From [Phialemoniopsis] sp. UDSM-2020 (Eukaryota; Ascomycota; Sordariomycetes; Thyridiales; Thyridiaceae), in contig JAEILZ010000007.1 of the NCBI GenBank assembly GCA_018873225.1, positions 1,116,001 through 1,180,000 on the forward strand: a DNA stretch of 64,000 nt. The letters run 5' to 3'. Below the pieces are notes generated by a model. The model worked only from the letters and a program-made list of their open reading frames with translations, searched no databases and was not told the origin of the DNA. Position numbers and translations under genes: made by a program. Within the stretch, counting starts at the first letter, position 1. Every line of letters begins with the position of its first letter. This document shows, in pieces, positions 34,218 through 45,917 of this stretch.

Positions 34218-37200
34218 CTAGCCTCTTGTAGCTGTCAGAAGTCGTTGGAGACTCTCATGCCTGAGCGCGTGATCCAGCGCAGTCTTTCCATCCTTGTCTG
34301 ATATCGAAGCATCCGCTCCATGGGACAGAAGTAATCCCACAACAGCTTCGTGTCCATTACGAGCCGCCCGGTGTAAGCCGGTTCTCCCGTCCCTGTCCTT
34401 GGCATCTACATCCGCACCATGGTCTAACAACATGCTTGCAATGACGCGGTTCCCTTTCCAAGTAGCTCTGTGTAACGGAGTCCTTACGTCCGCATCTCGT
34501 GTATTGGCGTCTGCATTCTTCTCCAGAAGCAACAATACTGTGTCGGAATGTTCCTCCCAGACAGCATTTTGTAGGGCCGTTCGGCCATTGTTGTCTTTTG
34601 CCTCAATGTTCGCATGCCCTAGGTCCAAAAGCAGCCGAACTGTCTCGGTGTGCCCATTCATCGCCGCAGATGTCAAAGGTGTCCATCCGGCAACGCGATC
34701 GTCATTGGCATCGGCCCCGAATCTCAACAACACTTGCACCATTGACTTGTTGTCTCTCAGTGCCGCCCAACCGAGCGCCGTCTGACCGGCAGTGTCTTGA
34801 GCGTTGACATCGGACCCGTTTTCAAGAAGTAGAGTTGCTCCAGCTGTGTTCTCGTATATCGCGGCTGAAATCAACGGCGTCCTACCGTCTTTGTCCCTTG
34901 CGTCCACACTAGCTCCGCTCTCCAATAGCACCTGCGCGACTGTATCGTGCCGATTCATGATTGCTCTGTGTAGCGCAGATCTTCCTCGGTCATCCCGCGT
35001 ATCCACGTCGGCGTCTTGGTCTAACAGCAGCTTTACGAGCGAGACATGGCCATGAACTGCAGCTGAGCAGAGTGCGGCTCGCCCTTCGTTGTCTTGCGTA
35101 TCGATCTCGGCGTCTCGCGATAAAAGCAGTTCCGCGACCTTCTCATGCCCTTCACTCGCAGCCATATGTAATGGCGATTTCATGGTGTTGTCTCTCGCGT
35201 TGCAATTTGCTTTCCTCCGAAGAAGTATGTTCACAACTTCCACATGGCCCTGCATCGAAGCGAGATGAAGGGCAGTCCAGTTCTTGTCAGTAGTCAAGTC
35301 AATGTCCACGTCCGGCGTCAGTAACAGTTGTACTGCAGCTAAATTGCCATTCATACAAGCCCAATGGAGTGGCGTCCAGTCATTGCGCGTCTTTGAGACA
35401 GGGTTCGCGCCATGCTCTATCAGGAGTCTGATCATAGCCTCATGTCCGTTGCTGGCAGCCATATGCAGTGGCGTCCAGCCGGACTTGGTCTCGATGTTGA
35501 CGTTTGACCGCCTTCTTCCCTGCAGTAACAACTGCGCCACCGCTTCATGTCCACGGGTCGCCGCCCAGTGTAACGCCGTGCGACCAGTGGCATCTTTAGC
35601 TGCGGGATCTAGCCCATGCCGTACTAGGAGACGCACCACTGGTCCATGGCCACTCACAGCTGCCATAAGGAGCGCCGTTCTACCACCTTCATCTGTAGCT
35701 GATGTATCATGCCCATTCTTGATCATCTGCTTTGCGATTGCCTCGAGCCCGACATACGATGCTGCCATGAGGTCTGTGGTTTGTCTCGGGATTGGCCATG
35801 GGGCATCGGATGCAGTCCAGTACATCCCGAACCACAACCAAAAGCGGCTAGACTCCGTATCGCAAAGTTGAAGTGCGACTTTGAAGAGGTCTAAGTTCTT
35901 TGGAACCCCTGCCCGGTGAAAGTGGCTAGACCAGTGCTTGGTAGAGTATTCGAGAAGAATGTGTTGGTTGTTATAACGTTCTATTGCTCTGCGGTCGGAA
36001 TCTCGGAAGGTCGGACAGTCCTGAAAGGTGTCGAAGAGCAGATATGACATGCACACTTCTGCCATGATACGGTGCGACTTCGTAGGATCTAGAGACCCTC
36101 TCCATTGGCCGAAGAGTCTCACCAGGATCTCGGTCAGTATATACCGTATGATGAACAATGTCCAAGTCAAGATGCTGGCCATTCTGAACACTGGCACCTG
36201 TTGGAATGGCCGTTTCACTAGAAATTCCTTGGCTGTGTGGTGTACGAGCTTGACCTTTCGATGAGTGTCAGTACCCTCAAACTTGACAAACAGCCCGCAG
36301 GCATCTCCAATAACTCTTTCTAAACCATGATCCGGGATCAGGTTTGGCTTGAGGCCCTCAAGAGATCTGTCTTTTGTTGTGATAGACAACGCAATATTCA
36401 TCTCGGCGAGAGAGAGCGGTCGTGTAGCGGCCACTACGATATGCATGACCTTGCGAGCCATTTCGGGATCCGAACTCCTTCTCAACATTCTCTCGTAAAG
36501 ACCGTCGAGGTTGGGTGGCGGATGATTGAGTAACTCGGCATATTCTCGGTCTCTGCCGTGGAAGTTTCTACCGCTCTCGAGTTCGGCCAAGATGAGAGAT
36601 ACCCAGAGAAACGTGTGCTCGGCACTGCTAATAAGCGCTTTCTGAACCTTGGTCTTTTGGTCCGGACCAAGCCGGCCGCTTTGAGCCAGCTTGTCCAGCT
36701 TGTCCGAGACCACGAGCTCCACATCGTGACCAAGTTCGTGCTCCACCTGTTCAACTCGCAGCCTCATCACCTGCGAATCTTGGAGCAAATCACCGATACT
36801 ACCGTATGGACGACTCGTGATGAAGAATTTGACGCAGGCTGAGTGGTTCACAAGGGTCGTTAAAGCTTGGATCAGGCTCCTTCGACTGCTTTGCTCGCAC
36901 TCATCCAGCCCGTCGATGACACACGTTATCTGACGACATTGAAGGTCTTGTGATACGGCCGTAAAAATGTTCCACAGACTCCAGAAATCATCCACGAGTC
37001 TGGGGCCTTCCAGGTCCCATTTCTGCGTTGCATGTGATATCAAGTGAGGATTTTGTTGGAAGATTTGGTGTAGTATCGCACACATGGCTGATGTTGCTGT
37101 CCTTTGTTTGTCGTGGTCATCGCGGAAGAAGAAATAACAGAAGAGGTCGGACTGAGGCGTTGTTTCTGCGAGTTTTTGAGCGACTAGATATCGGGATAAG

Positions 37201-38693
37201 ACGCTTTTCCCCCTCCCTGGGCCTGCGGTGAACCACAGAACACTGGAATGTTCGACATGTTCCCATTTGCAGTACCTTTGGTTGCTCAATATCCACTGAC
37301 ATGTTCCGGAAACGGGAGCAGTTGAATCCATAAAATCTTGATAGTATGCGGATGTCGAACTAGACAGGCACTGCATTAGGTTCGTCTCCTTCGAGTTGAA
37401 CTGGAACTCAATAAGATGAGTCTGCCGAGATTCTTCTGCGGCATGAGATTGCATATCAGTGACTATGGAAACACTATTAGTGAATATGAGATTGGCTACG
37501 GCCGTGTTTTCTATATCAACCCCGTAGGTTCTGAAGACGGTGGTCAACCAAAGGGTCGAGATGAGCCAACACGGAAGAGAGAAGGGATGCTTACATTGTT
37601 GAATATTCCTCGAATGCTCATGCAGACAAGTTCGGATATAGCTGACAACAATTTGGTACCCTTCCTCGTCGGCATTAGCGAACTTAGTCATGCCGCGATG
37701 GTCTTTGCCAGGAATTGCTTCTTGTTTGACTTTAAAGCCGTCCAAATTTGCAGACCATTGGGGAACAATCTTCTCTGGTTAGTTTGGCAGTGAAAAGATG
37801 GGGAAGCGGCCATACCATTCCAATGGATTTCATTGGCAGCGATTCATTGAGACAGGCAATGAATAGCTTGTCCCTGATCGAGTCAAATGATCTGCGTTGC
37901 TGCTCCATCATGTCCGAGTTCTTTTTCAAGACATCGAGAAACTTCGTGCTGGGCTTCAGAAGCATGACCTTTGCAATGCTTGCCGCCATGGCGCCTAGTG
38001 ACGCTTTATCGCTACCTCTATGTGGCGTGCCCATGAAGATGACACCCATAGTTGCAGTGTATACCGCCCCAAGCCTGGCATCTTGATTGTTGTGTAAATA
38101 CTCGGAAGCGCGAACCAGAGCCTAGTAGTCCCTAAATCAACAACACGTCATTGTTATATCTTTAGGACCACTGACCTGTTTGGTCAAGAGTCCACCTAGG
38201 CTGTGGCAAACGAATATGATCGGACGCTATCCTGATATGTCAGCTTCTCACCTGCCTCATCTAGTACTGATCTTACCTCTTCTCCACTGAGACTGTCCCT
38301 TTTCCTCGCGATTCCGTTCAAAAGACTTTCCGCATTCCCGGGTAAGCCCGTCTGACTCGCTGGTTCTTTGAGTTTGACGACGTTGGCATCGTAACGCCAC
38401 TGTCGGGGCATTAGCTGATTGACATGACTGTAAAACACCAGACATGGCACATGACTCACAGTCATAATACGCGCATTTGGCAAGTCTTCCTTCAGGAGGT
38501 CCCTCGGCCAACAGCAACTCCCTTCCGTCCAGGTTTGAATTGCATCACCACCGAGTCCGTGTACAAACACTATGCTACTTGCTGTCAGCTTTCGCTGGAG
38601 GTGATGAGGTCGATGCGATACAACTTACTCGACCTTCGTGCCACCCTGATCTGGTTCATGAAGAACAGCGGGGTTCGAAGTCAGCGCACTCAT
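34218..38693 (-). CDS. fungal NLR-like protein: SesB-like hydrolase, NACHT, ankyrin repeats
   Basis: Six exons (38629-38693, 38460-38574, 38277-38399, 38176-38226, 37816-38121, 34218-37769) join in phase into about 1403 residues. Residues 22-225 form an alpha/beta-hydrolase of the SesB/lipase-like type: DIVFVHGLGGD, then the nucleophile elbow CHSLGG with Ser110, then GVIFMGTPHRGS. The NACHT NTPase follows, with P-loop GPGRGKS at 403-409 and Walker B CVIDGLDEC near residue 500. The last ~520 residues are about fifteen 33-residue ankyrin repeats (for example SGWTPLHMAASNGHEAMIRLLIEHGAN). This architecture belongs to fungal NOD-like receptors implicated in non-self recognition. A frame-preserving intron may hide near 37470-37600 (donor GTAAGC, acceptor CATAG), which would shorten the linker. 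It is divergent from a pseudokinase gene. Confidence 0.9.
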
Positions 38694-39120
38694 TGCGTCT
38701 GTGTCTACCGGTATGCTCCGACGCTCACGAGACGTTGAGAAAGCAGGTCTGAGATGAGTACAGCCTCACCATTGGCCTTTAAGTCATCTCGTAAGCGCGC
38801 GGGCTGCATCGGACTTTTATTGACCCATGTCGGTCGACAGGGGTCGTCTGCAGGCTTGGCGTGTTGGCTGAGTGCTGGCTGAGCCATGCATGTGCATGCG
38901 AGAGAGCCAACCATGTGGATCCTATCAAAAGGTCCTGCCTGTCTGCCTGGTCTTCGCGCTGCGGCTGAAGGGACCGACCAAGGTTGCCTCCCTTCCACAG
39001 GTGACAATCAGAAAAGACTCCCACCAACACTCTACTAGACCAGCAATAGTAGGTTGAAAGCATCAATTCTGTATGCGACATGACGCCTTCGTGAGCGACC
39101 TGATATTTCGCTCAATAAGC
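38694..39120. promoter_or_regulatory. shared promoter of NLR and pseudokinase genes
   Basis: Only 427 bp separate the two divergent ATGs (about 380 bp if the kinase-like gene starts at the in-frame ATG 39073). No separate gene is visible. Co-regulation of the pair is a reasonable inference from the spacing. Confidence 0.45.
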
Positions 39121-40686
39121 ATGGCAATGCCGACCGCGTCCCTTGACGATGATGAACTGGTCTTTGAACCAGGCGCGCCACCGTCAGGTGGCAAATTAAC
39201 TATCAATATCGAGGACACGCAGAATCTACCGTGTTCTGACGATGATGTATACTTTGTGATCATTTTCCAGAAGAATGAAGTGGTGCAAGACTTGAGCGAC
39301 GGGAAACTGCAAGCTGCCTTGTACGCACTAAGATACATCTCATGGTGATGACGTGCGGCTAACGTCTTCGGTAGCGACATTATCGAGACCGAGTCATTCA
39401 TCGACATCTCGATATATGATGAGTCTCACGAGCGGATTGGCCATGTCAGCATCGATCCTGGTCTGCCGCAGAGCCAGCAGCCGTGGACATTTGAGACAAA
39501 ATGGTATGGCGTTGGTGCAACAAAGTTCGACGGCAAGATTCAGATTGGGATGAGATATGACTATACTGGCGTAACCCGATTCGGCCCAGACAACTTTGAG
39601 ATACTTCGACTTGTCGGTCAAGGCATTTCTGGCCAGGTCTTTGAAGTCCGGAAAAAAGACACGAAGCAAATTTATGCGTTGAAAGTGATTTCCAAGACAG
39701 TCATCGTACAGAACGATGCGATCGCTGCTGCGGTCCGAAAGCGAAATGCTCTAGTCAGAGCTGCAAAGATCAAATCCCCTTTCGTCCTTGGACTCAAGTT
39801 CTCGTTTCAGACGCCCTCCGACCTGTATCTCGGCGCCGACTACATGTCCGGCGGAGAACTCCTCGACCGCCTGGTGAAGGTGGGCCGCTTCGAAGAGGTT
39901 CAAACGAAGTTCTATCTAGCTGAGATGATACTTGGTTTGGAATGTCTGCACTCTTGCGATATCTTTGGAGGCAACCTCAGAACAAGCAGCATTCTTCTTG
40001 ATGCAAACGGACATATTGCTCTATGCGACTTTGGTATCTCGAATGCCCTCGTTGCCCCAGACGTTTCGGACGATGAGGATACGATAGGATTGCTGAAGGT
40101 CGATGAATATCACGCTCCAGAGCTGTTGCTTGAAAAGGGAGAGTTCACTCCATTGTCAGATCTTTGGACTCTAGGAACTTTGGCCTTCGAGTACACCTGC
40201 GGATGGTCCCCTTTTTACAGTGAGGACAAGTCACAGATGATGAAGAACATCTGCTATGGCAAGATCCGGTTCCCAAAGGACGCCTGTTCCCAGGAGTTGA
40301 AGGCGTTCATCAAAGGTTTACTTCATCGCAATCCACAGAAAAGACTTGGTGCAGGTGGCATTGGAGATCTCAAGGGCCATGAGCTCTTTGCCGATATCGA
40401 CTGGGAGGCTCTGAGCAAGAAACAGATCACACCACCGTACAAGCCTCCAGTCGTCAAACTCGATGTGTCTCTTGCGGAGGAAGAAGACCTGTCTTCTCCG
40501 ATCAATCGCACCGCACAAATGCGTGCGCTCAACGTTGGCGTGGCTATGAGCACGCCTCTGAGTCACTCGATACAGGGCCGGTTTAAGGGGTTCACATATG
40601 TGGATAGCAGTGCCATTGGACAGAGCTATACTGCTCGACACTACAGCGACTACAAGATAGACGACAGCGAAGACTGGGGGGATTGA
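39121..40686 (+). CDS. Ypk-like AGC-family pseudokinase
   Basis: Two exons (39121-39320, 39375-40686) give 503 residues. Residues 1-125 look like the C2-like region of fungal Ypk kinases. The kinase fold starts near 141 and keeps the glycine loop (GQGISG, 148-153), Lys170 (ALKV) and DFG (285-287). It has lost other essentials. The alpha-C Glu is Lys189, the catalytic-loop Asp is Asn267 (GGNLRTSS), the Mg2+-binding Asn is Ser272, and the activation-loop Thr before the APE is absent (KVDEYHAPE). The AGC tail with PPYKPP, TPLSHS and the FKGFTYV hydrophobic motif is intact. The frame is clean, so this is a maintained pseudokinase rather than a decayed gene. A scaffold, decoy or guard role is suggested by the divergent NLR. 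Confidence 0.88.
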
Positions 40687-40793
40687 TGATACAGTCTGGA
40701 AGAGAACGATATCTACTTTCTTTTAGTATTTGAGCATACAGTCGCTGAAGGACGTGGCTTTTTACATCCTCCCTCCCTAGATTCACTGGTCTA

Positions 40794-43492
40794 CTACCCC
40801 ATCCACATGTGTCCGTTTGAACCTTCCATACTATCAGGACTCGGACCAAACGAGTACCTGAAGAGACCAGAGAATTCGTCCATAGTCTGGGGAAACGACG
40901 TAAAGTTCCACTCGAAAGGTGCTGGCGGTGCTGCCGCCGGCATCGACACCTGCATTGGAGTTGTGCCAGCCTCTCCCCCTTGTCCGCCAGTTCTTGCAGT
41001 AGATGCCATGAACTGTAGCGGTGGCGCTGGCAGCGGTGTTTCGGGCACAGCCCTGTCACCAGCGGCCCGCAGTCCAGCCAGCTGTCCCTCAGCACTCGAG
41101 GGCGAGTCGTTCCAGAGCATCTCCCACTTCTTGAACCTAGCGTAGTCGGACTCAGCGGCGTCGGCAATGGAACCGTCTTCCTGAACAGCGTTGAGACGAG
41201 CAATGGCGCGCTCAAATACTTCGATCAGCGAGACCTCAGAGCGTGCAGACTCGCCGCCGGAAGACATGACCTTGATGATGGCCACGCCGTCTTTAAGTGA
41301 CTGCCGGAGGCGTTCTGACTTTTGTCGCAGGCACTGCGTGATAATCACCAGTAGAGCGACGCGGCACGCGCTGAACTCGGTGTACGAAGCGCGGGCACCT
41401 CTTATTGTGCTGCGGACGACTTTGCACGTGTCGATGACTGTCAGCGCGGCCTCGACGCAGTCGGCGACCAGAGCCGCTCTAGAGTCTGTTTTACGCTGGC
41501 TTCCCGTGGATCGGCGTGGCTGCTGTGATGGCGGCTGGGTTTGTACTTGGATTTGGATCTGTGTGGCTGGTGAACTAGATGAGCTGGCGTTGCTGTGGTT
41601 TGATCCTCGGAGGAAAATGAATGGCCGTCCTGCAAACATCCGAACGAGGCAATACTCCAATCGCAGATGTACTTCAGAACGGCTGATAGGATGTGATGAA
41701 GAGGTCGAAGGCGTGTCGTTGTGGCAGACCGTCTCTGGGAGATCATCCCACCACTTGTGGAGCTCGTTCTTTAGGTCGACTAGTCGACTGAGGATGTCTG
41801 TGCTTCCGTGCTTGGAATGTGTTTTGAGTGCGGATCTGTTTGATTAGACTTGAATGCAGCAAAAGAGGTCAAAGAAGACTTACATCTCTTGTGATATCCT
41901 GCTAAGAATGCCATGGAGCTGTAGTGTGGCGAGCATGGCTGGGATCTGCACTGGGGAGGATGATAGCCAGATATCTGGACGGTCTACGGGCAACTCCGCA
42001 TCTACATCCACACTGGATATCGAGATTGGACGTCCGTGAAAGATGCCTACGCGTCTTTATCCTGTTGTTAGCTTGGACTGAATGGAGGAACGCGATGAAA
42101 ACTCACCTTTCCGTAGTGTAGGCCGTCCACCACACTCGATTACGAGTTTCCATGAGCACGGGATCGAATCCCGGGCCAGGATACTTGCGGTGCATCCCGT
42201 TCTGGACTGCAAGTTTAACTGCAAGGTTAAGATAGATGTATGATAGGCCTGAGGCATCGAGGGGCAAAGTATAAATGCCAATGAGCAGGCATGCCTGCAC
42301 GCTCTCTAGTGACGACACTGTGATAACGTCCGGTACCAGCTTGCATGCGTGCTGGTAGAACATGACTCCAACAGCATCTTCGGAAAATGGTCCGGTGAAG
42401 TCATCACCACCCTTCGCTGGCGCGGAGTCAAGATAGGCGTATTGCGTGCCAATTGCGAGGACGATGAAGATGGTACAAACAGTCCCTACGTCCCGACGTG
42501 TCAAGATGGTGGCGTTGCCATATGCTATGTCGAGCTTGTCCACCAACCAGCTTCGCTCGACGTAGAAGTAGTTAGTTGCGGCATGCTTGAAGAACGCCTC
42601 TACGAGGAAATCGGCGATATGTCTCGGCGGTAGTGATGCTAGTGACGTAAAGGTGTCCGACGGGGACTGTAGCTCTTCGGGGCGGTAGTACTCCTTGAAG
42701 TTGGGTGCATCAGGGTCGCTCTACGACATGTCAGCGGGGTACACATCAACAATATTGAAGAGGTATTGTCATACTGCATGTGCCGGAGCTGGTATACACT
42801 GCTCGATCCATTGCTTGATTCGCATAGAGAAGTTCCAATGCGAGAACTCCCCAGAATAATCTGCAAAAGGTTAGCAAACCAACACATTGATGAATCTGCC
42901 TGGTTGAGGCTTACGGGTGATGTTGTTGCCCAGTGGCTGCACCGTAAAATTCTCATCCTCTGCACCAAGGGACTCTGAGTCGTGAGAGACGGTCTGTTCA
43001 TGCTGGGGTGGTGGGCTGTCCTTTTCCAATGCCGTGGCGAGGTCTTTGAGATTGTTTGAATCGAGGTTGATGTCGCCGGCGTAGTGCTGAAGTAGCCTCT
43101 CCATATACTTCAAACGAGTTACTAGCTCTTCGTTGTCCTGACCATCTGTTTGCGGTCTGGACCGAGACGATGACAGCATTAGCACAACTGAAGACCCCTG
43201 CTTTTCGAAGTTTACCCACACTCTGGCTACCGCCTCAGCTCCTGCATTGCTTGGTCTGGCCGTCGATCCTACAAACTCGCACTGTCTCCGCAACCGAGCG
43301 CATCTCCGGCACGGAACCCCGCCGTCGCATTTCTCCTTCAGACGGCGACAGCCATCGCAGCTACAGACCGTCAGCCAGTGCATCGGTAGCGGTTGGCAGG
43401 GGATTCACCTACGCTCGAGCAGCCCGCTTGCGATCCCTGTCGGCAATGCGGCGCTGTCTCTGCTGCTGTTGAGCACCGCCGGAAGACTCCAT
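40794..43492 (-). CDS. Zn2Cys6 transcription factor, 6 exons
   Basis: Exons 43413-43492, 42915-43360, 42775-42860, 42107-42720, 41884-42054 and 40794-41835 join in phase into 812 residues. A Gln/Arg-rich start (GGAQQQQRQRR) precedes a canonical cluster CDGCRRLKEKCDGGVPCRRC...C with 2-6-5-2-6 spacing, formed across the first intron. A coiled-coil-like LVTRLKYMERLLQHYAG follows. The fungal-specific domain is clear (HIADFLVEAFFKHAATNYFYVERSWL, LIGIYTLPLDASGLSYIYLNLAVKLAVQNGMHRKYPG, RNRVWWTAYTTER). A Gln/Ser-rich insertion and a low-complexity C-terminus may activate transcription. It ends 107 bp from the pseudokinase stop, and its promoter faces the FAD oxidoreductase 3' end. Targets are unknown. 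Confidence 0.9.
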
Positions 43493-43894
43493 CAATGCAT
43501 AGCCGCCACGTGGTGCACCGTCTAGTTCGCGGATGCAGCCTGCAGATCTAGGTGGTGGTTGAAAATTTGAGGTTCGAGATTGATGGAGGCTCAGTCGGGG
43601 GAATGCGGGGGAAAAGAACTGGCACGATTGGGAGGTGATAATGGTGCTCGCTAGTGCCAACGCGGCGTGGATTTTGGACTCCACCTTGCGATGCCCGTGG
43701 TGGATGCATCTTGATAACGACTACTTAGGTGGGGAGTTGTCTTCATTCCGACAACGTAAGTAATGTAGAGAACCAAAACTATGAGTTTGATGTTTGTGTC
43801 TTCATCTCGCACTAGTTGCTAGCTACGCCATGATCAAAATATGATACTATTACACTTTCGAAACTTTGTCATGTTATTATCGTGACATGTCCGG
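43493..43894. other. promoter of the Zn2Cys6 gene, no gene seen
   Basis: 402 bp between the regulator start and the oxidoreductase stop. No coding frame with domain support. Confidence 0.45.
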
Positions 43895-45451
43895 CTACAG
43901 CTTGGCCGAAACTTGTTCCTGCTGCCAAAGTCCCTTGAAAGAGTCTTCCAGCGGACTGTCTTTCCGAGTGACTCTCTCCTTGCTAGTCTTGAAAATTCGC
44001 GGTAGTCCAGTCTTCTCAAAGGCCACACCATCACGAACCATGGCTGCTACTCCCTTTGACGATAGAAGAATCTCGGGCATGCCGTGACCGTTGAATCCGG
44101 CAATGATGTACTGTCCAGGCTTATCAGGAACCTCGCCTAGGTGGGGCATGAAATCGGAGCTGTAACCCATAACTGTGGCAATCGATTAACAACCATAAGT
44201 CTGCTCTGACGGCTCGCGGCACCAACTTACTACCAGTCCAAACATGCTTGACCTCCGCTTGAGAGTCTTCCCACCCGCGGAAATGCCGTTGCATGTATCC
44301 GTCAAAGTACGACACAGCTTCGTCGACGAGCTCGTCGTCGCGCGTGGTGTCAAACTACTTGTCTTTGTTGTGCTAAAACTGCTGTCTTGCTCCACCGACG
44401 ACGATACTTCCGTCCGCTCGGGGAATGAGGTAGTCATTATTACGTGAGTCGAAACGGATACCGTAGGTGTTCACCAGATGGGGTGTGTTAACGCCCTTCG
44501 GACTTTCAATTTGACAGCAGATCCCACGAATTGGAGTAATCTTGCCGGCGAACTCGGGCAGTACGCTGGCTGTGTATCCATTCGTTGCGTAGACGACCTT
44601 CCGGGCCTTGATCGTGCCGCGAGGTGTCACAACCGACCATCTGCCGGAGCTGTCGCGCGAGGCCGAAACAGACGAGACGGACGTGTTTGCTTGAACGTTC
44701 AGCCCACGCTGAATCAGTTTGCCGACAAGTTGATGAACCATCCTGGACGGCCATAGATGCGCGGCGGTGAAGCTGAAAGCGGCTTGTGCGCCTTTCACCC
44801 CAGATATCTAGGCAAAACAAAGTTATACGGGGTTCAAAAAGCAGAAGGGAAAAGTAATCTCACCCTTTCGGCATCCTTGTTGGGAATGAATGAGACATCT
44901 CGCAAGTTGACAAGTCCGTCTTTGACGAGTTTGCGGTACGCCGCTTCTGTCTGCCGGGCATGCTCCAGATCCAGATAGACGTCGACTGCTCTTGTAAGGT
45001 TGAAATCACAGTCTAGACCCTCTCTCTCCACAAGATCCTTCACTGCATAGACATGCGAGGCCTCAAAGGCCGCCAGTTCTGCAGCCTGCTCGGCGCCGTA
45101 TAGCTTTGTGTACTTAGGGACGTTGAAGTAAGTGTCGGGCTTGACATGGCCGCCGTTGCGCCCAGTTGCTCCGGAGCATATCTTGCGAGCCTCCAGTAAG
45201 ACTACCGAGGGCGGGTTTGGGTTATCCTTTAGTATGTGATACGCCGTTCCAACTCCCGCAAAACCTCCACCAATGATGACAATGTCGACCTCTTTCGGAA
45301 GGTCAGGTGTGCTCCGGTGCTCGTCAAGTGGGCGAGGCTCTGCGTTCCAGAAGGACGGTACCGGGTTGGCAACTGGTGCATGCTTGTTGGCAACCATTGT
45401 TGCAGATGCTGCGGCTGGAAAGAGAGTAAGGCTTTTCAGGGGACCTTTCAA
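43895..45451 (-). CDS. FAD-dependent amine oxidoreductase (DAO/OrdL-like) with two in-frame TAG codons
   Basis: Three exons (44864-45451, 44231-44807, 43895-44172) join in phase into 480 codons. The dinucleotide motif VIIGGGFAGVGTAYH lies near residues 58-72 and is followed by SGATGRNGGHVKPD. The C-terminus has GYSSDFMPHLGEVP and IAGFNGHGMPEILLSSKG. These fit the gamma-glutamylputrescine-oxidoreductase-like DAO group. Codons 341 (44373-44375) and 347 (44355-44357) are TAG, in GGARQQF-stop-HNKDK-stop-FDTT, where relatives carry Trp. Everything else is intact: splice sites, frame, motifs. Splicing the stops out would delete the conserved GGAR strand. So either two G-to-A changes killed the gene, or UAG is converted to UGG in mRNA. 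A second start at 45397 fits the family better. Confidence 0.82.
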
Positions 45452-45917
45452 TGTCGCTTTTGATGTCTGAATAAAGCTTCACTATCGTATGATGAAGTCT
45501 CTTTGGCTCTACACCAGTCCACAGATCATGAAACTCAGCTACAACATCTAATGAATGAGTAACGTCATCATGTAAAGGTCGAATATGCAGCAGGCTGACC
45601 AGGGAAGGGAAGGATTGCCATTGGGCGGTAGTTTCATTGTCCCAAGTTTGAGGTGGATCCCCGCGTCGGAGGTCATCGCATAGACCCTGCTAGGTCTGGC
45701 GCCAAGTGGGACCGGATAAGCCTTTTATGGGACCGGCAATTTGCCGGTCCTCCTTTTCGCTCGCCAACCTTCAACCGGTCGGCTAGTTGTGTCGGCTTGG
45801 TCTCCATTACCTCGAAGGACAGATAGACTTGCGATAATGGGGCCTGATAAGCATTCATTCTGATAGCGTTGTGAAAATTACGGGAGTGTGCAAACCGGAC
45901 TTCGATTTGGATACTAG
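45452..45917. promoter_or_regulatory. promoter of the FAD oxidoreductase
   Basis: 466 bp between the oxidoreductase start and the stop of the HAD gene, with no gene of its own. It contains GGGACCGGATAAG near 45708 and the perfect palindrome at 45730-45750. Confidence 0.45.
45730..45750. promoter_or_regulatory. perfect palindromic CCGG-N7-CCGG operator candidate
   Basis: Arms GGACCGGCAA and TTGCCGGTCC surround one central T, giving a perfect 21-bp palindrome. CGG triplets in inverted orientation are the classic Zn2Cys6 recognition half-sites. It lies about 280 bp upstream of the oxidoreductase start. Related paired CCGG elements occur in the GABA transaminase and SSADH promoters. Confidence 0.5.

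Noticed and set aside
39073..39120. Longer start for the pseudokinase at ATG 39073
   Set aside because: In frame and possible, but adds 16 residues without family support and shortens the shared promoter; left open.
44354..44406. Removing the two TAG codons as an intron (donor GTATCG, acceptor AAGTAG)
   Set aside because: It would delete the conserved VVGGAR strand that is perfectly encoded, and there is no branch point.
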